64,000 nt of DNA. Origin: Leadbetterella sp964489955 (GTDB lineage Bacteria; Bacteroidota; Bacteroidia; Cytophagales; Spirosomataceae). The translations under genes were made by a program, and so were the position numbers. How positions within the stretch are numbered: the first letter of the stretch is position 1; every line of letters starts with the position of its first letter. The notes beneath the pieces were generated by a model, which was not told where the DNA came from, ran no database searches, and saw only the letters and a list, made by a program, of their open reading frames with translations. Below, in pieces: positions 25,514-34,447 of the stretch. The stretch is from NCBI GenBank assembly GCA_964489955.1, contig CAZBAV010000018.1:1-64000 (forward strand), read 5' to 3'.

Positions 25514-26317
25514 TTATTTTAGATTATTCAAAGACTTCGTAATTTCATCTTTTACAATCGGGTCTAAATCTTCTTTTAGTAGTCCAGATAGTATAGCACG
25601 TGCATCTTCGGTCTTCTTAAGTTCAATATAACTATAAGCTAAACCTATACGGGCGTCTATATATTGTTGGTCTATTTGTAGCACTTCTTTAAATCTTTCT
25701 ACAGCTCTATCAAATTGCTGGGACTGCATAGATAATTTCCCTAGACTCATTAAAGCTGGTATATATTTAGGGTTTTGTTCTAAAACCTCTCTGATAATCC
25801 CAATAGCCCGCATAGGGTTATCTGAGTTTACATATGTAAGACCAATGTTTGTCTTAGCTTGTAGGTTATTAGGGTCAAACTTGAGAGCATTATTATAGGC
25901 TTCGCGGGCCTTTTCTGCTAATTCGGTAACTCGTACGGGATTTAAAGCCAAATTGTAGGCTTGTAAATAAGCGTCACCTGTTTTTAGCCATGTGTTTCCA
26001 CCTGGGTTGGCAATGGCAATTTGTTCTGAATAATATGCTGAGCTATCAAACACAGATGTCTTGTAAAACATTTCTGCAAGTGCAGCATATACATTTAGTG
26101 GATTAGGGTCTTTTGCATATTCCGCTCTTATATCATCAGCCATTTTATTGGCCTGCGGATTTTCCATATGCACATTGTTGCCGTTTTCGGTGGATTGAAC
26201 GGCCTTAACCTCATCTTTTACAACTGTCTTGGGTCTAGAAACCAGAAACGCAAAGGCTCCAGCAGCTAGAACCAGTAGAACAAGTAATTGGGTTTTGGGG
26301 CTAAGGCCGTTTTTCAT
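25514..26317 (-). CDS. Membrane-anchored TPR protein
   Basis: A single N-terminal membrane helix (residues 10-27, TQLLVLLVLAAGAFAFLV) anchors a periplasmic region with about four tetratricopeptide repeats (residues 75-265; for example NALKFDPNNLQAKTNIGLTY, here the key part is DPNNLQAKTNIGL). TPRs serve protein contacts. The partner is unknown. The start lies 4 bases after the HU stop, so it is probably transcribed with the HU gene; the same order HU then TPR is common in Bacteroidota. Confidence 0.85.
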   Translation of the reverse strand: MKNGLSPKTQLLVLLVLAAGAFAFLVSRPKTVVKDEVKAVQSTENGNNVHMENPQANKMADDIRAEYAKDPNPLNVYAALAEMFYKTSVFDSSAYYSEQIAIANPGGNTWLKTGDAYLQAYNLALNPVRVTELAEKAREAYNNALKFDPNNLQAKTNIGLTYVNSDNPMRAIGIIREVLEQNPKYIPALMSLGKLSMQSQQFDRAVERFKEVLQIDQQYIDARIGLAYSYIELKKTEDARAILSGLLKEDLDPIVKDEITKSLNNLK

Positions 26318-26321
26318 AAAA

Positions 26322-26609
26322 TTAGATTTTCACTTTTTGCTTTACATCTTCCACAAATTCTTTCGAAGGTTTAAAGCTTGGGATATAATGTGCTGGAACT
26401 GTTACTGTAGTTTTCTTAGAAATGTTACGTGCTTTCTTCTCTGCCCTTTTTTTGTTTACAAAGCTGCCGAAACCTCTCACGTAGATGGCTTCCCCACCTG
26501 CTAGCTGTTCTTTCACTGTTTCAAAAAAAGCTTCTACTGTAGCTGAAGTGACAGCCTTGTCTACCCCCGTCTTATCCGAAATAATTGAAATTACCTCTGC
26601 TTTCGTCAC
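26322..26609 (-). CDS. HU-family DNA-binding protein
   Basis: The 95-residue protein starts MTKAEVISIISDKTGVDK and has the HU/IHF core with the DNA-binding arm GFGSFVNKKRAEKKARN and the IPSFKPSKEF C-terminal helix entry. It bends and packs DNA as a dimer. HU and IHF subunits cannot be told apart here. A strong Bacteroidota-type promoter lies upstream. Confidence 0.93.
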   Translation of the reverse strand: MTKAEVISIISDKTGVDKAVTSATVEAFFETVKEQLAGGEAIYVRGFGSFVNKKRAEKKARNISKKTTVTVPAHYIPSFKPSKEFVEDVKQKVKI

Positions 26610-26673
26610 GATGATTATTATTTATAGTTAAAAATTACATTTAATTTTGCCTACTCTTTAGCAAGAAGGACTG

Positions 26674-26704
26674 CAAAGATAATTTTATTGGGTCTATCGC
26701 CAAA
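26674..26704 (-). promoter_or_regulatory. Promoter of the HU-TPR operon
   Basis: On the minus strand TTTG (26701-26704) and TATCTTTG (26674-26681) are spaced by 19 bases, a full match to the Bacteroidota -33/-7 pattern. The leader to the HU start would be about 60 bases. Confidence 0.7.
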
Positions 26705-26787
26705 ATTATTACTGCCTTTTTTAAATAATTATTTAATTATAAACTAGTTAAGTTTTTGGTTAATGTAACTTTTTTTAGAAAATATAT

Positions 26788-27780
26788 ATGTTTTCCTATA
26801 AACTAATAGCTTGGTATCTTATCCATAAAAGAAACTTACCGTGGAGAACAACCACTAATCCTTATTATATATGGCTATCTGAGATCATTTTACAGCAAAC
26901 CCGTGTTGCCCAGGGATTACCATACTATGAACGTTTTGTAAATTTTTATCCCGCAATAGAAGATTTAGCAAATGCGGCAGAAGAAGAGGTCTTAAGGCTG
27001 TGGCAAGGGCTGGGTTATTATTCTAGAGGCCGGAATCTCCATTTTACAGCTCAGTATATCGTAAATGAGTTAGGTGGGGTGTTCCCAAGTACTTTTGATG
27101 ATTTGAGGAAATTAAAAGGGGTTGGCGATTATACAGCTGCTGCTATTGCGTCTTTTGCATTTAAAGAGTCGGTACCCGCAATTGATGGAAATGCCTTGCG
27201 TGTTTTCACAAGGTGGTACGGCATAGAAAAGCCTATAGATGATAAGAAGACCCAAAAAGAGGTTTTTGGAGTAGCCTCCAGCTTAATGGAAGGTGTGCAG
27301 CCAGACTTGTTCAATCAGGCTGTTATGGAGTTGGGTGCTACTGTTTGTGTGCCCCAAAAACCAGCTTGTGATACATGTCCTGTTTATGAAGGTTGTAGCT
27401 CAGGCAGAAGTGGGAAATACCGTGTTATTCCGTTTAAAGCCAAGAAAACCAAAGTTACAGATAGAGATATTATATATTTAGTAGTTGGAGAGGCAGACCG
27501 TGTATTTATGAAAAAACGTGGAGATGCCGACATTTGGGCAAACATGTTTGATTTTCCAGAAGCTTCAAAAGAGATGTTGGAGGAACTAGCCTCTACTTAT
27601 AGTTTGGAAGTTTTGCCGCCTGTAAAGCACGTGCTTTCACACCAGCGACTTACAATACAATTTGTTATTTTACCCTCAGTTCCTCCAAACATAGAGGGAG
27701 AATGGTATACTTTTGAACATACAGGACAGCTTCCAAAGCCCAAGGTTATTGTAGATTTTCTTAAATCTTATCCATTTTAA
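26788..27780 (+). CDS. mutY: A/G-specific adenine DNA glycosylase
   Basis: MutY removes adenine mispaired with 8-oxoguanine. Key parts are the catalytic Glu in LSEIILQQTRV, the helix-hairpin-helix LKGVGDYTAAAI, the catalytic Asp in PAIDGNALRV, and the four iron-sulfur cysteines with spacing C-x6-C-x2-C-x5-C (CVPQKPACDTCPVYEGC). A C-terminal NUDIX-like recognition domain carries VKHVLSHQRL. At 330 residues it is slightly short but complete. Its end overlaps the convergent porE-like gene by 20 bases. Confidence 0.95.
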   Translation: MFSYKLIAWYLIHKRNLPWRTTTNPYYIWLSEIILQQTRVAQGLPYYERFVNFYPAIEDLANAAEEEVLRLWQGLGYYSRGRNLHFTAQYIVNELGGVFPSTFDDLRKLKGVGDYTAAAIASFAFKESVPAIDGNALRVFTRWYGIEKPIDDKKTQKEVFGVASSLMEGVQPDLFNQAVMELGATVCVPQKPACDTCPVYEGCSSGRSGKYRVIPFKAKKTKVTDRDIIYLVVGEADRVFMKKRGDADIWANMFDFPEASKEMLEELASTYSLEVLPPVKHVLSHQRLTIQFVILPSVPPNIEGEWYTFEHTGQLPKPKVIVDFLKSYPF

Positions 27781-30287
27781 GAATCTTAAACTCGGTTCTC
27801 CGATTTCGAGAATGCTCCAAGTCGGTACATTGAATACCATCCCCACAGCTATTTACAGGCTCTGTTTCTCCTTTGCCTACAGCCCGTACCCTGTTTTTGT
27901 TTATACTCTTAGTAAGAAATTTATATACTTCTTGTGCCCTTTTGTCTGATAAGATTTGGTTTACAGCTGCATTTCCTCTGGTATCTGTATGTGAAGCAAC
28001 CTCTATAACCATGTTAGGGTATTTTATAAGAGTCTTCACTAATGTTGAAAGTTCTTTTTTAGCAAAGGTGTTGAGTTGGTACTCGTCTGAAGAGTAGTAA
28101 ATGTTCTCAATTTTTATTACATCTCCTACTTTGTATAGTTTGGTGTTAAAGAGGTTTGTGCTTTCGGGTGCAACTTTCTTTTTTCCAAATATCGTCTTTT
28201 TTATAGTTTTTGGGATAATATCTCGGCTTAAGCTATACCCGTCTTTAAGTGAAACCAACTCGTAATCGCACTCCAAATCCCGACTAAACTCAACAGTGCC
28301 GTCCTTTCTGGAAATCATTTCTTGGACCTGTCCAGTACAAGCGTTAATAAAGCGGACTCTCGTGCCGGCAAGGACCTCTCCGTTGCCATCGGTAATAACC
28401 ACTCTGAATGAGTTTTTGTCATTAGACCATTTTTGTACAATACGGCCCTCACGCTTGGGTGAGATTTCTATAGGGATAGCGTCCTCTTTTTTCTTCTTTT
28501 TTAACATGATATTAAGAGTGCTTGGTTCATAGTCAGAGGATTCGTAATTGGAGAATTCTTCTGAGTATGATTCATACCCTTCTATATCAAAAGAAAAATT
28601 AAACCTTTGGTCAGCTTCCAGGCAAATCGTTATAATTCCGGATTTGTTGGATGTTACGTTCTCTGCCACATTGGACCGTCCTAGGTTTGTGTACATAAAG
28701 CGTGCGTTTCCTATAGGTTGCTTGCTATCTGTATCTTTTATGGAAACAACTAAATCACGACATCCATATTGTGGTCCAAGACGAGTGAAACGGTAAATGT
28801 CGTCATCACTTCCGCCTCTTTTTCGGTTGCTGCTAAAATACCCTTCTAGTCTTTCTGGATCCGTTAAAATACCAAAGTCGTCAAATTGAGAATTTATAGG
28901 AGCCCCTAAGTTTCTAACAGGACCTAAAGGAGTTTTTGACTCTAAATTTAAAGCAACCACAAAGATGTCAAGTGCTCCAAGACCAGGAATGCCGTCTGTG
29001 GAAAAATACAAATTGCCGGACTTGTCCAAAAAAGGGAACATTTCGTCTCCAGCTGTATTTATCTTTGGCCCAGCATTTTTCGGGTTAGTCCATTGGTTAT
29101 TTATGAACTCCGAGTAGTAAAGGTCGGTACCGCCAAAACCACCAGGCATATCAGAAACAAAGAATAGCAGCTTGCCGTCTTCTGTTATTGTCGGATGTNN
29201 NNNNNNNNGTCGGATGTCCAAAGGAAAAATTGTTGTTATTAAAAGGCAATTCAGATATGTTACCCCAGTCATTCCCTTTCTGCTCTGCATAAAACAATTT
29301 CAAACGGTTAACTCCATCACCCTTTAGTTTTCCCCAGACACTGTTGCCTGTTCCTGAATTACGGGTAAGGATTATCTTTTTGCCATTGTCAAAAAACACA
29401 CTAGGTCCTTCGTGGTATTTACTATTCAGTTTTTTTGAAAAGCTCTTAACTGGTATTTCGGGAAGCTCCATTGCTTCTTGTTTTAAGACATTAGATGTCT
29501 GCCCTATTGTGCGTGCATCATTAGGCGTGGGCGGGGTGTAATAGTCTTTGCCAATATGTTCTTTAGTAGTTTTAGTGGGCCCCATGGCATTATTTCCTCC
29601 TACTCCCAGTACAGCAGATGTACTTGTCTTCTCTTTTAGTAAGCTTAGGTCTTCTAAAAAATATAAATTCAGGAAATTGGAATTGTCCCATTTAAATACC
29701 CTTTTCACAATATTGTTTGGACTTCTTCCGGATACAAAAACTAGTCCTTTTTCAAAATATGCCGGACTAAAGTCTGGATAACCAGAATTAATGCCAAGGT
29801 ACTCGATATTATAGCTGGCCTGATTGCGTAATAAAGGGTCAATTTGGGCGTATAGTTTTGCAAATTGCAGCCCTCTTTTATCATTCTCGTATAACTCACT
29901 GTACTTTTCCCAGAAATATTTCGAGTCACTATATCTGCCAAGTGAACTCAATACTTGAGCATATCGCCTATATGCAAGTAAGTTGTCGCCTTTTAGGATT
30001 GGGTTATTTTGCAAAGCTACGCTATAGATTCTTTCAGCATTAATGTGGTCTCTAATTAGAAAATAGGCATTTGCCAAACCTAGTCTAGCAATAAGTAATT
30101 CTTCACTTGCTAAACCCTTGGGGTCTTTTAGTAGTGTTTCGTAAGTAGATATGGCATCGGCATAAGCCAAATTTTTAGATAAGCCCTCTGCTTTCTTTAA
30201 CAATCTATTAGAGCTCTGGGCTTGTATCCCTACTCCAAATAGAAAAATAAAGAAAATTGTTAGTAAAATGGGCTTCAAAGACAACAA
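27761..30287 (-). CDS. porE: PorE-like type 9 secretion protein: TPR, PD40 propeller, CRD, OmpA domain (interrupted only by an assembly gap)
   Basis: After a signal peptide (MLSLKPILLTIFFIFLFGVG) come TPR-like helices (about 25-130) and a PD40/WD40-type beta-propeller (about 165-520, with FSPAYFEKGLVFVSGR and DGKLLFFVSDMPGG). A carboxypeptidase-regulatory-like domain follows, then a C-terminal OmpA domain (NTFAKKELSTLVKTL, ASHTDTRGN, NRRTEFKI). This order is that of PorE of the type 9 secretion machinery, a periplasmic peptidoglycan-bound part. Ten N at 29199-29208 are flanked by the same nine bases GTCGGATGT. Removing the N and one copy restores the frame, giving about 835 residues. Other OmpA/PD40 proteins share this layout, so the T9SS role is likely but not proven. 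Confidence 0.8.
29199..29208. other. Assembly gap (10 N) between overlapping contig ends
   Basis: The bases before (29190-29198) and after (29209-29217) the gap are identical, GTCGGATGT. Collapsing 19 bases puts both halves of the porE-like gene in one frame and yields a continuous GHPTITEDGK propeller motif. Confidence 0.9.
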
Positions 30288-30474
30288 TGTATGGAGTTTT
30301 GTAAATCTATAAATAGTGCAAAAATCATGCCTATTAATCGTAATATATATTAAATCCTTATTAGAAGAAATATGTACTTTACTATAGGTAAAACCTTACC
30401 TGTAGACTAATCTATCCCTAAATATATGCACCTTGGATAAAAATGGTTTTCTTTGTATCAAAATATATCAAGAT

Positions 30475-31821
30475 TTGAAACTCTGGCAAAAAGATAATTC
30501 GAAACAAACAAACCAATTAATTGAAGAATTTACGGTTGGGAAGGATAGGGAATTAGATGTGCTCCTGGCACCTTTTGATGTTTTGGGCTCTATGGCTCAT
30601 TCAATTATGTTGGAAAAAATAGGCTTGTTATCAGGGCAAGAGTTGCAGGATATTTTAAGTCATTGTAAAGAAATCTATAACAGTGATATTTCTACAGGTC
30701 ATTTCAAGATAGAAGAGGGTATAGAAGACGTACACTCGCAGATAGAGTACATTTTAACACAGAGGATTGGCGATACCGGAAAGAAAATTCATAGTGGGCG
30801 GTCTCGCAATGACCAAGTTTTGGTTGACCTTAAGATGTACTTCAGGTATAGGATAGAAGAAATAGTACAAAAAGTACAGGTGCTGTTTGAGGCTTTACAA
30901 ACTAAGAGTGAACAACATAAAAACGACCTCCTTCCCGGATATACTCACCTACAGATAGCCATGCCATCTTCTTTTGGATTATGGTTTGGAGCCTATGCTG
31001 AAAGCCTGGTTGATGATCTCTTAGTCTTACAAGCTGTATATAAATTGGTAAATAAAAACCCATTAGGTTCCGGGGCAGGGTACGGTTCGGGCTTTCCATT
31101 AGACCGTACTTACACTACCGAATTGCTGGGTTTTGATACACTAAATTACAATGTGGTTTATGCACAAATGACCCGTGGGAAAATGGAGTTTGCTCTTGGC
31201 CAGTCTTTAGGGATGTTTAGCTCTACTTTATCCCGGCTGGCTATGGATGTATGTCTTTATAATAGCCAGAACTTCGGTTTTTTACTTTTGCCAGAAGAAA
31301 TGACTACCGGGTCCAGTATAATGCCGCACAAGAAAAACCCGGATGTAGCAGAGATCTTAAGGGGCAAAAGCAACAAGCTAAAGGGGCTGGCTACCGAAAT
31401 AGCATTTGTACAGTCTAACCTTCCGTCAGGCTACCATAGGGAAATGCAAGTTATTAAAGAAATAATTTTGCCGGCACTGGACGAGTTTGACCAATGTTTA
31501 GAGGTGGCCGCTTTTATGGTCTCTAACCTAAAAGTGAAAACAGATATTTTGGCGGATTCAAAGTTTGATTTACTCTTCAGTGTAGAGAATGTTAATCAAA
31601 AAGTTGTGGAAGGAGTACCTTTTAGAGATGCTTATAGGCAAGTTGGGAATGAGATAGAGGCGGGTAAATTTACGCCGATTAAATCTCTAAATCATACCTT
31701 GGAAGGAAGTATAGGGAATCTGTGCAACTCGGAAATTAAGACACTGATGGATGATACTGTTGCAGGATTTAACTTTGCCAAAGTACACTCAGCCTTTGAA
31801 AGCTTGCTAAAGGGGGAGTAG
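30475..31821 (+). CDS. argH: Argininosuccinate lyase
   Basis: ArgH makes arginine and fumarate from argininosuccinate. The sequence shows the N-terminal LWQKD entry, HSGRSRNDQV, and the family signature GSSIMPHKKNPD. There is no in-frame ATG near the front. I chose the TTG at 30475, which gives MKLWQKDNSK, the usual start of this family in Bacteroidota; an extension of 14 codons to a TTG at 30433 has no homology that I recognise. From 30475 the protein has 448 residues. No other arg gene is next to it. Confidence 0.9.
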   Translation: MKLWQKDNSKQTNQLIEEFTVGKDRELDVLLAPFDVLGSMAHSIMLEKIGLLSGQELQDILSHCKEIYNSDISTGHFKIEEGIEDVHSQIEYILTQRIGDTGKKIHSGRSRNDQVLVDLKMYFRYRIEEIVQKVQVLFEALQTKSEQHKNDLLPGYTHLQIAMPSSFGLWFGAYAESLVDDLLVLQAVYKLVNKNPLGSGAGYGSGFPLDRTYTTELLGFDTLNYNVVYAQMTRGKMEFALGQSLGMFSSTLSRLAMDVCLYNSQNFGFLLLPEEMTTGSSIMPHKKNPDVAEILRGKSNKLKGLATEIAFVQSNLPSGYHREMQVIKEIILPALDEFDQCLEVAAFMVSNLKVKTDILADSKFDLLFSVENVNQKVVEGVPFRDAYRQVGNEIEAGKFTPIKSLNHTLEGSIGNLCNSEIKTLMDDTVAGFNFAKVHSAFESLLKGE

Positions 31822-31840
31822 TAGTGCAATAGTTAATTAA

Positions 31841-32815
31841 TTACTTAGTACGCTCTATAGTGTACTGTACCAGATTACGTAGGGACGTTTTGTAGGCACT
31901 TTCTGGAAATTTACCCAAAAGTTCAAAAGCCTCGTCTACATACTTTTGCATTATTTTAGTGGCATAACCAATACCGCCTGAATTTTTCACAAAGTCTATC
32001 ACTTCTGACACCTTTGACGGTTTATGCGAGTGGTTCTTTATGAGATTAATTATGTGCCTTTTGGTGGCGGAGGTGGCTTGATTTAATGCAAATATTAGGG
32101 GTAAAGTCATTTTCTTCTCCTTAATATCAATGCCTGTAGGTTTGCCGATTTCCTCGGTTCCGAAATCGAAAAGGTCATCCTTGGTTTGAAAAGCCATTCC
32201 TATTTTTTCACCTAAAATTCTTGCCTCTTCTACCTCCTCTTTGGTCTTTCCTGTAGAAGAAGCACCCACTGCACAGCAGGCAGCTATTAGAGTAGCTGTC
32301 TTTTGTCGTATAATTTCAAAATACACCTCTTCTGTAATATCCAATCTACGAGCTTTTTCTATTTGTAATAGTTCGCCCTCACTCATTTCCTTTACTGCCG
32401 TAGATACTATTTTAAGAAGCTCGAAGTCTTCATTCTCTACGCTGAGGAGTAATCCCTTTGCCAAAAGGTAATCCCCAACAAGTACCGCTATTTTGTTCTT
32501 CCAAAGTGCATTTACAGAGAAAAAACCTCTACGGTAGTTGGCTTCATCTACTACATCATCGTGTACTAAGGTGGCGGTATGAAGGAGTTCTATTAGAGCT
32601 GCCCCCCGGTAGGTAGCTTCGGTAATCTGTCCTGAAGCCCCTGCAGTAAGAAAGACAAACATGGGCCTCACCTGCTTACCTTTACGGTAAATGATGTATT
32701 TCATGATTTGGTCTAGAAGCATCACATGGGTTTTCATGGATTTCCTAAACTTTTTCTCAAAATTTTTCATTTCCTCCGCAACCGGAGCCTGGATTGCATC
32801 AATACTGATGGCCAT
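31841..32815 (-). CDS. Trans-polyprenyl diphosphate synthase
   Basis: The 324-residue enzyme has the first aspartate-rich motif LVHDDVVDEANYRRG and the second KDDLFDF, with GKQVRPMFV near the front, all typical of medium/long-chain polyprenyl synthases (IspB/HepT/SdsA group) that extend farnesyl diphosphate for the quinone side chain. Chain length cannot be read safely. It is convergent with argH, 19 bases apart. Confidence 0.9.
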   Translation of the reverse strand: MAISIDAIQAPVAEEMKNFEKKFRKSMKTHVMLLDQIMKYIIYRKGKQVRPMFVFLTAGASGQITEATYRGAALIELLHTATLVHDDVVDEANYRRGFFSVNALWKNKIAVLVGDYLLAKGLLLSVENEDFELLKIVSTAVKEMSEGELLQIEKARRLDITEEVYFEIIRQKTATLIAACCAVGASSTGKTKEEVEEARILGEKIGMAFQTKDDLFDFGTEEIGKPTGIDIKEKKMTLPLIFALNQATSATKRHIINLIKNHSHKPSKVSEVIDFVKNSGGIGYATKIMQKYVDEAFELLGKFPESAYKTSLRNLVQYTIERTK

Positions 32816-32944
32816 ATGAGCCTAGAATCTGGTTAAAAACTGCTTGCAAATCTATTTATTAAAATCCCAATTACCTAATCTGGGAAAAGTACACATTATA
32901 ACTTTAGCCGAATTATGGCGTTACTGTTTATTTTTGGGGAAATA

Positions 32945-32976
32945 TTTGCTTCATATTTTACACTTTTATACATTTG
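32945..32976 (+). promoter_or_regulatory. Promoter of the hisH-hisA-hisF genes
   Basis: TTTG at 32945-32948, 20 bases, then TACATTTG at 32969-32976. Both elements match the Bacteroidota consensus fully. A transcript from here would carry a leader of about 145 bases before the hisH ATG at 33129. Confidence 0.65.
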
Positions 32977-33092
32977 TACGGACTTCTAAAAGCTCAAAAA
33001 AGGCATGTAGTTAGTCCAGAGTTAAGACATTGACCAATATTGTTTTTTTTCAATAAAGATTTTTTTCCTGACAAATTTAGCGATTAAATATG

Positions 33093-33122
33093 CCCGACTT
33101 TTGTTCGGGTTTTATTTTTTCT
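33093..33122 (+). terminator. Terminator-like hairpin in the his leader (possible attenuator)
   Basis: CCCGA (33093-33097), a 7-base loop, TCGGG (33105-33109), then a run of mostly T to 33122. It lies only 7 bases before the hisH start and downstream of the promoter at 32945-32976. No gene on the plus strand lies between, so it would end only the his leader. I see no His-rich leader peptide. Confidence 0.55.
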
Positions 33123-33128
33123 ATCTAT

Positions 33129-33725
33129 ATGGAAACTACAGATATAACAATCATAAAATACAATGCGGGTAATATCCGCTCGGTAATGATAGCCCTTGAG
33201 CGTATTGGGGCGAGTTATAAACTCACGGACAATCCCGAGGAACTACTTGGTGCCAAACGCATAATTTTTCCAGGTGTTGGCGAGGCTGGCTCTGCTATGA
33301 AAAGCCTAAAAAGTAATAACTTAGACAAATTGATACCCGAGTTAAAACAACCTTTACTAGCTACTTGTATAGGCATGCAGTTGCTATGTAGATACTCCGA
33401 AGAAAGCAATACTACTTGTCTGGGTGTTTTTGATATCGATGTAAAACGATTCCAGCCCACAAAGGGAGAAAAAGTGCCCCAAACAGGATGGAATAATATT
33501 TATAACATAAAAACTGGACTTTGTAACGGATTGCCGGAGGATTCTTATGTTTACTATAACCACAGTTTTTATGCTCCGTTATCGGAGTACACAGTGGCGG
33601 AAACTAACTATATCCAGCCATATTCGGCTATCTTGCAAAAAGACAATTTTTACGCCTGTCAGTTCCATTCTGAAATAAGTGGGGAAGTTGGGCAAACTAT
33701 TTTCAATAATTTTTTACGTCTATGA
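33129..33725 (+). CDS. hisH: Imidazole glycerol phosphate synthase, glutaminase subunit
   Basis: HisH releases ammonia from glutamine for HisF. The triad is visible: nucleophile Cys in LATCIGMQLL, and His and Glu in CQFHSE. The start is the ATG at 33129 (METTDITIIKYNAGN), which matches the family start. An upstream in-frame ATG at 33090 would run through the leader hairpin and is rejected. The length is 198 residues. The stop overlaps the hisA start by 4 bases (ATGA). Confidence 0.94.
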   Translation: METTDITIIKYNAGNIRSVMIALERIGASYKLTDNPEELLGAKRIIFPGVGEAGSAMKSLKSNNLDKLIPELKQPLLATCIGMQLLCRYSEESNTTCLGVFDIDVKRFQPTKGEKVPQTGWNNIYNIKTGLCNGLPEDSYVYYNHSFYAPLSEYTVAETNYIQPYSAILQKDNFYACQFHSEISGEVGQTIFNNFLRL

Positions 33726-34447
33726 TACAGATAATCCCAGCTATAGACTTGATAGAAGGCAAATGTGTGAGGCTTACCCAAGGCGATTATAACCAAAAAA
33801 AGGTTTATAACGAGAATCCGTTGGAAGTGGCCAAAGAGTTTGAGGATGCTGGTATTACAAGACTTCACTTAGTTGATTTAGACGGAGCGAAGGCAAAAAA
33901 AATCATTAACTATAGGACTTTAGAGGAAATAGCAGGCAAAACAAGCTTAACAATAGATTTTGGTGGAGGGTTGCAGTCAGATAAAGACCTTGAGATAGCA
34001 TTTGGTTCCGGGGCTGCACAAGTAACCGGAGGTAGTGTTGCGGTAAAAAATCCAGAAATGTTTTTACGTTGGCTTGAAGTTTACGGTGGGGAAAAGATTA
34101 TATTAGGATCAGATTCTAAAGATGGTAAAATTGCTGTGTCTGGTTGGGAAGAAACTTCATCAACTACAGTGTTTGAGCTGCTGGACCAATATACCCAAGC
34201 TGGTGTACTTTATACTATCAGTACAGACGTAGCCAAAGACGGTTTGTTACAAGGAACTTCAGTGGAATTGTATAAATCTATACAGAAAGAGTTCCCCGCT
34301 TTGCATCTTATAGCAAGTGGCGGAGTTAGTAAAATGGCAGATATAGAGGAGTTAGATAGTTTTGGGATATATGGGGTAATTGTAGGTAAAGCCATCTACG
34401 AGAACCGTATCACACTACAAGAAATACAAAAGTACCATGCTAACTAA
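33722..34447 (+). CDS. hisA: ProFAR isomerase (phosphoribosylformimino-AICAR isomerase)
   Basis: HisA opens the ribose ring of ProFAR in histidine synthesis. The 241-residue TIM barrel begins IIPAIDLIEGKCVRLTQGDY with the catalytic Asp in PAID, has the second catalytic Asp region in ISTDVAKDG, and the phosphate loop IASGGVSK. It overlaps hisH by 4 and hisF by 11 bases, so the three are translated together. Confidence 0.95.
   Translation: MIQIIPAIDLIEGKCVRLTQGDYNQKKVYNENPLEVAKEFEDAGITRLHLVDLDGAKAKKIINYRTLEEIAGKTSLTIDFGGGLQSDKDLEIAFGSGAAQVTGGSVAVKNPEMFLRWLEVYGGEKIILGSDSKDGKIAVSGWEETSSTTVFELLDQYTQAGVLYTISTDVAKDGLLQGTSVELYKSIQKEFPALHLIASGGVSKMADIEELDSFGIYGVIVGKAIYENRITLQEIQKYHAN

Noticed and set aside
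27624..27637. A perfect 14-base palindrome AAAGCACGTGCTTT that recalls parS
   Set aside because: It lies inside mutY and encodes the conserved VKHVLSHQ motif, and it does not match the usual parS core GTTTCACGTGAAAC.
33090..33128. An earlier hisH start at 33090
   Set aside because: It would place the leader hairpin inside the coding region and add residues not typical of HisH.
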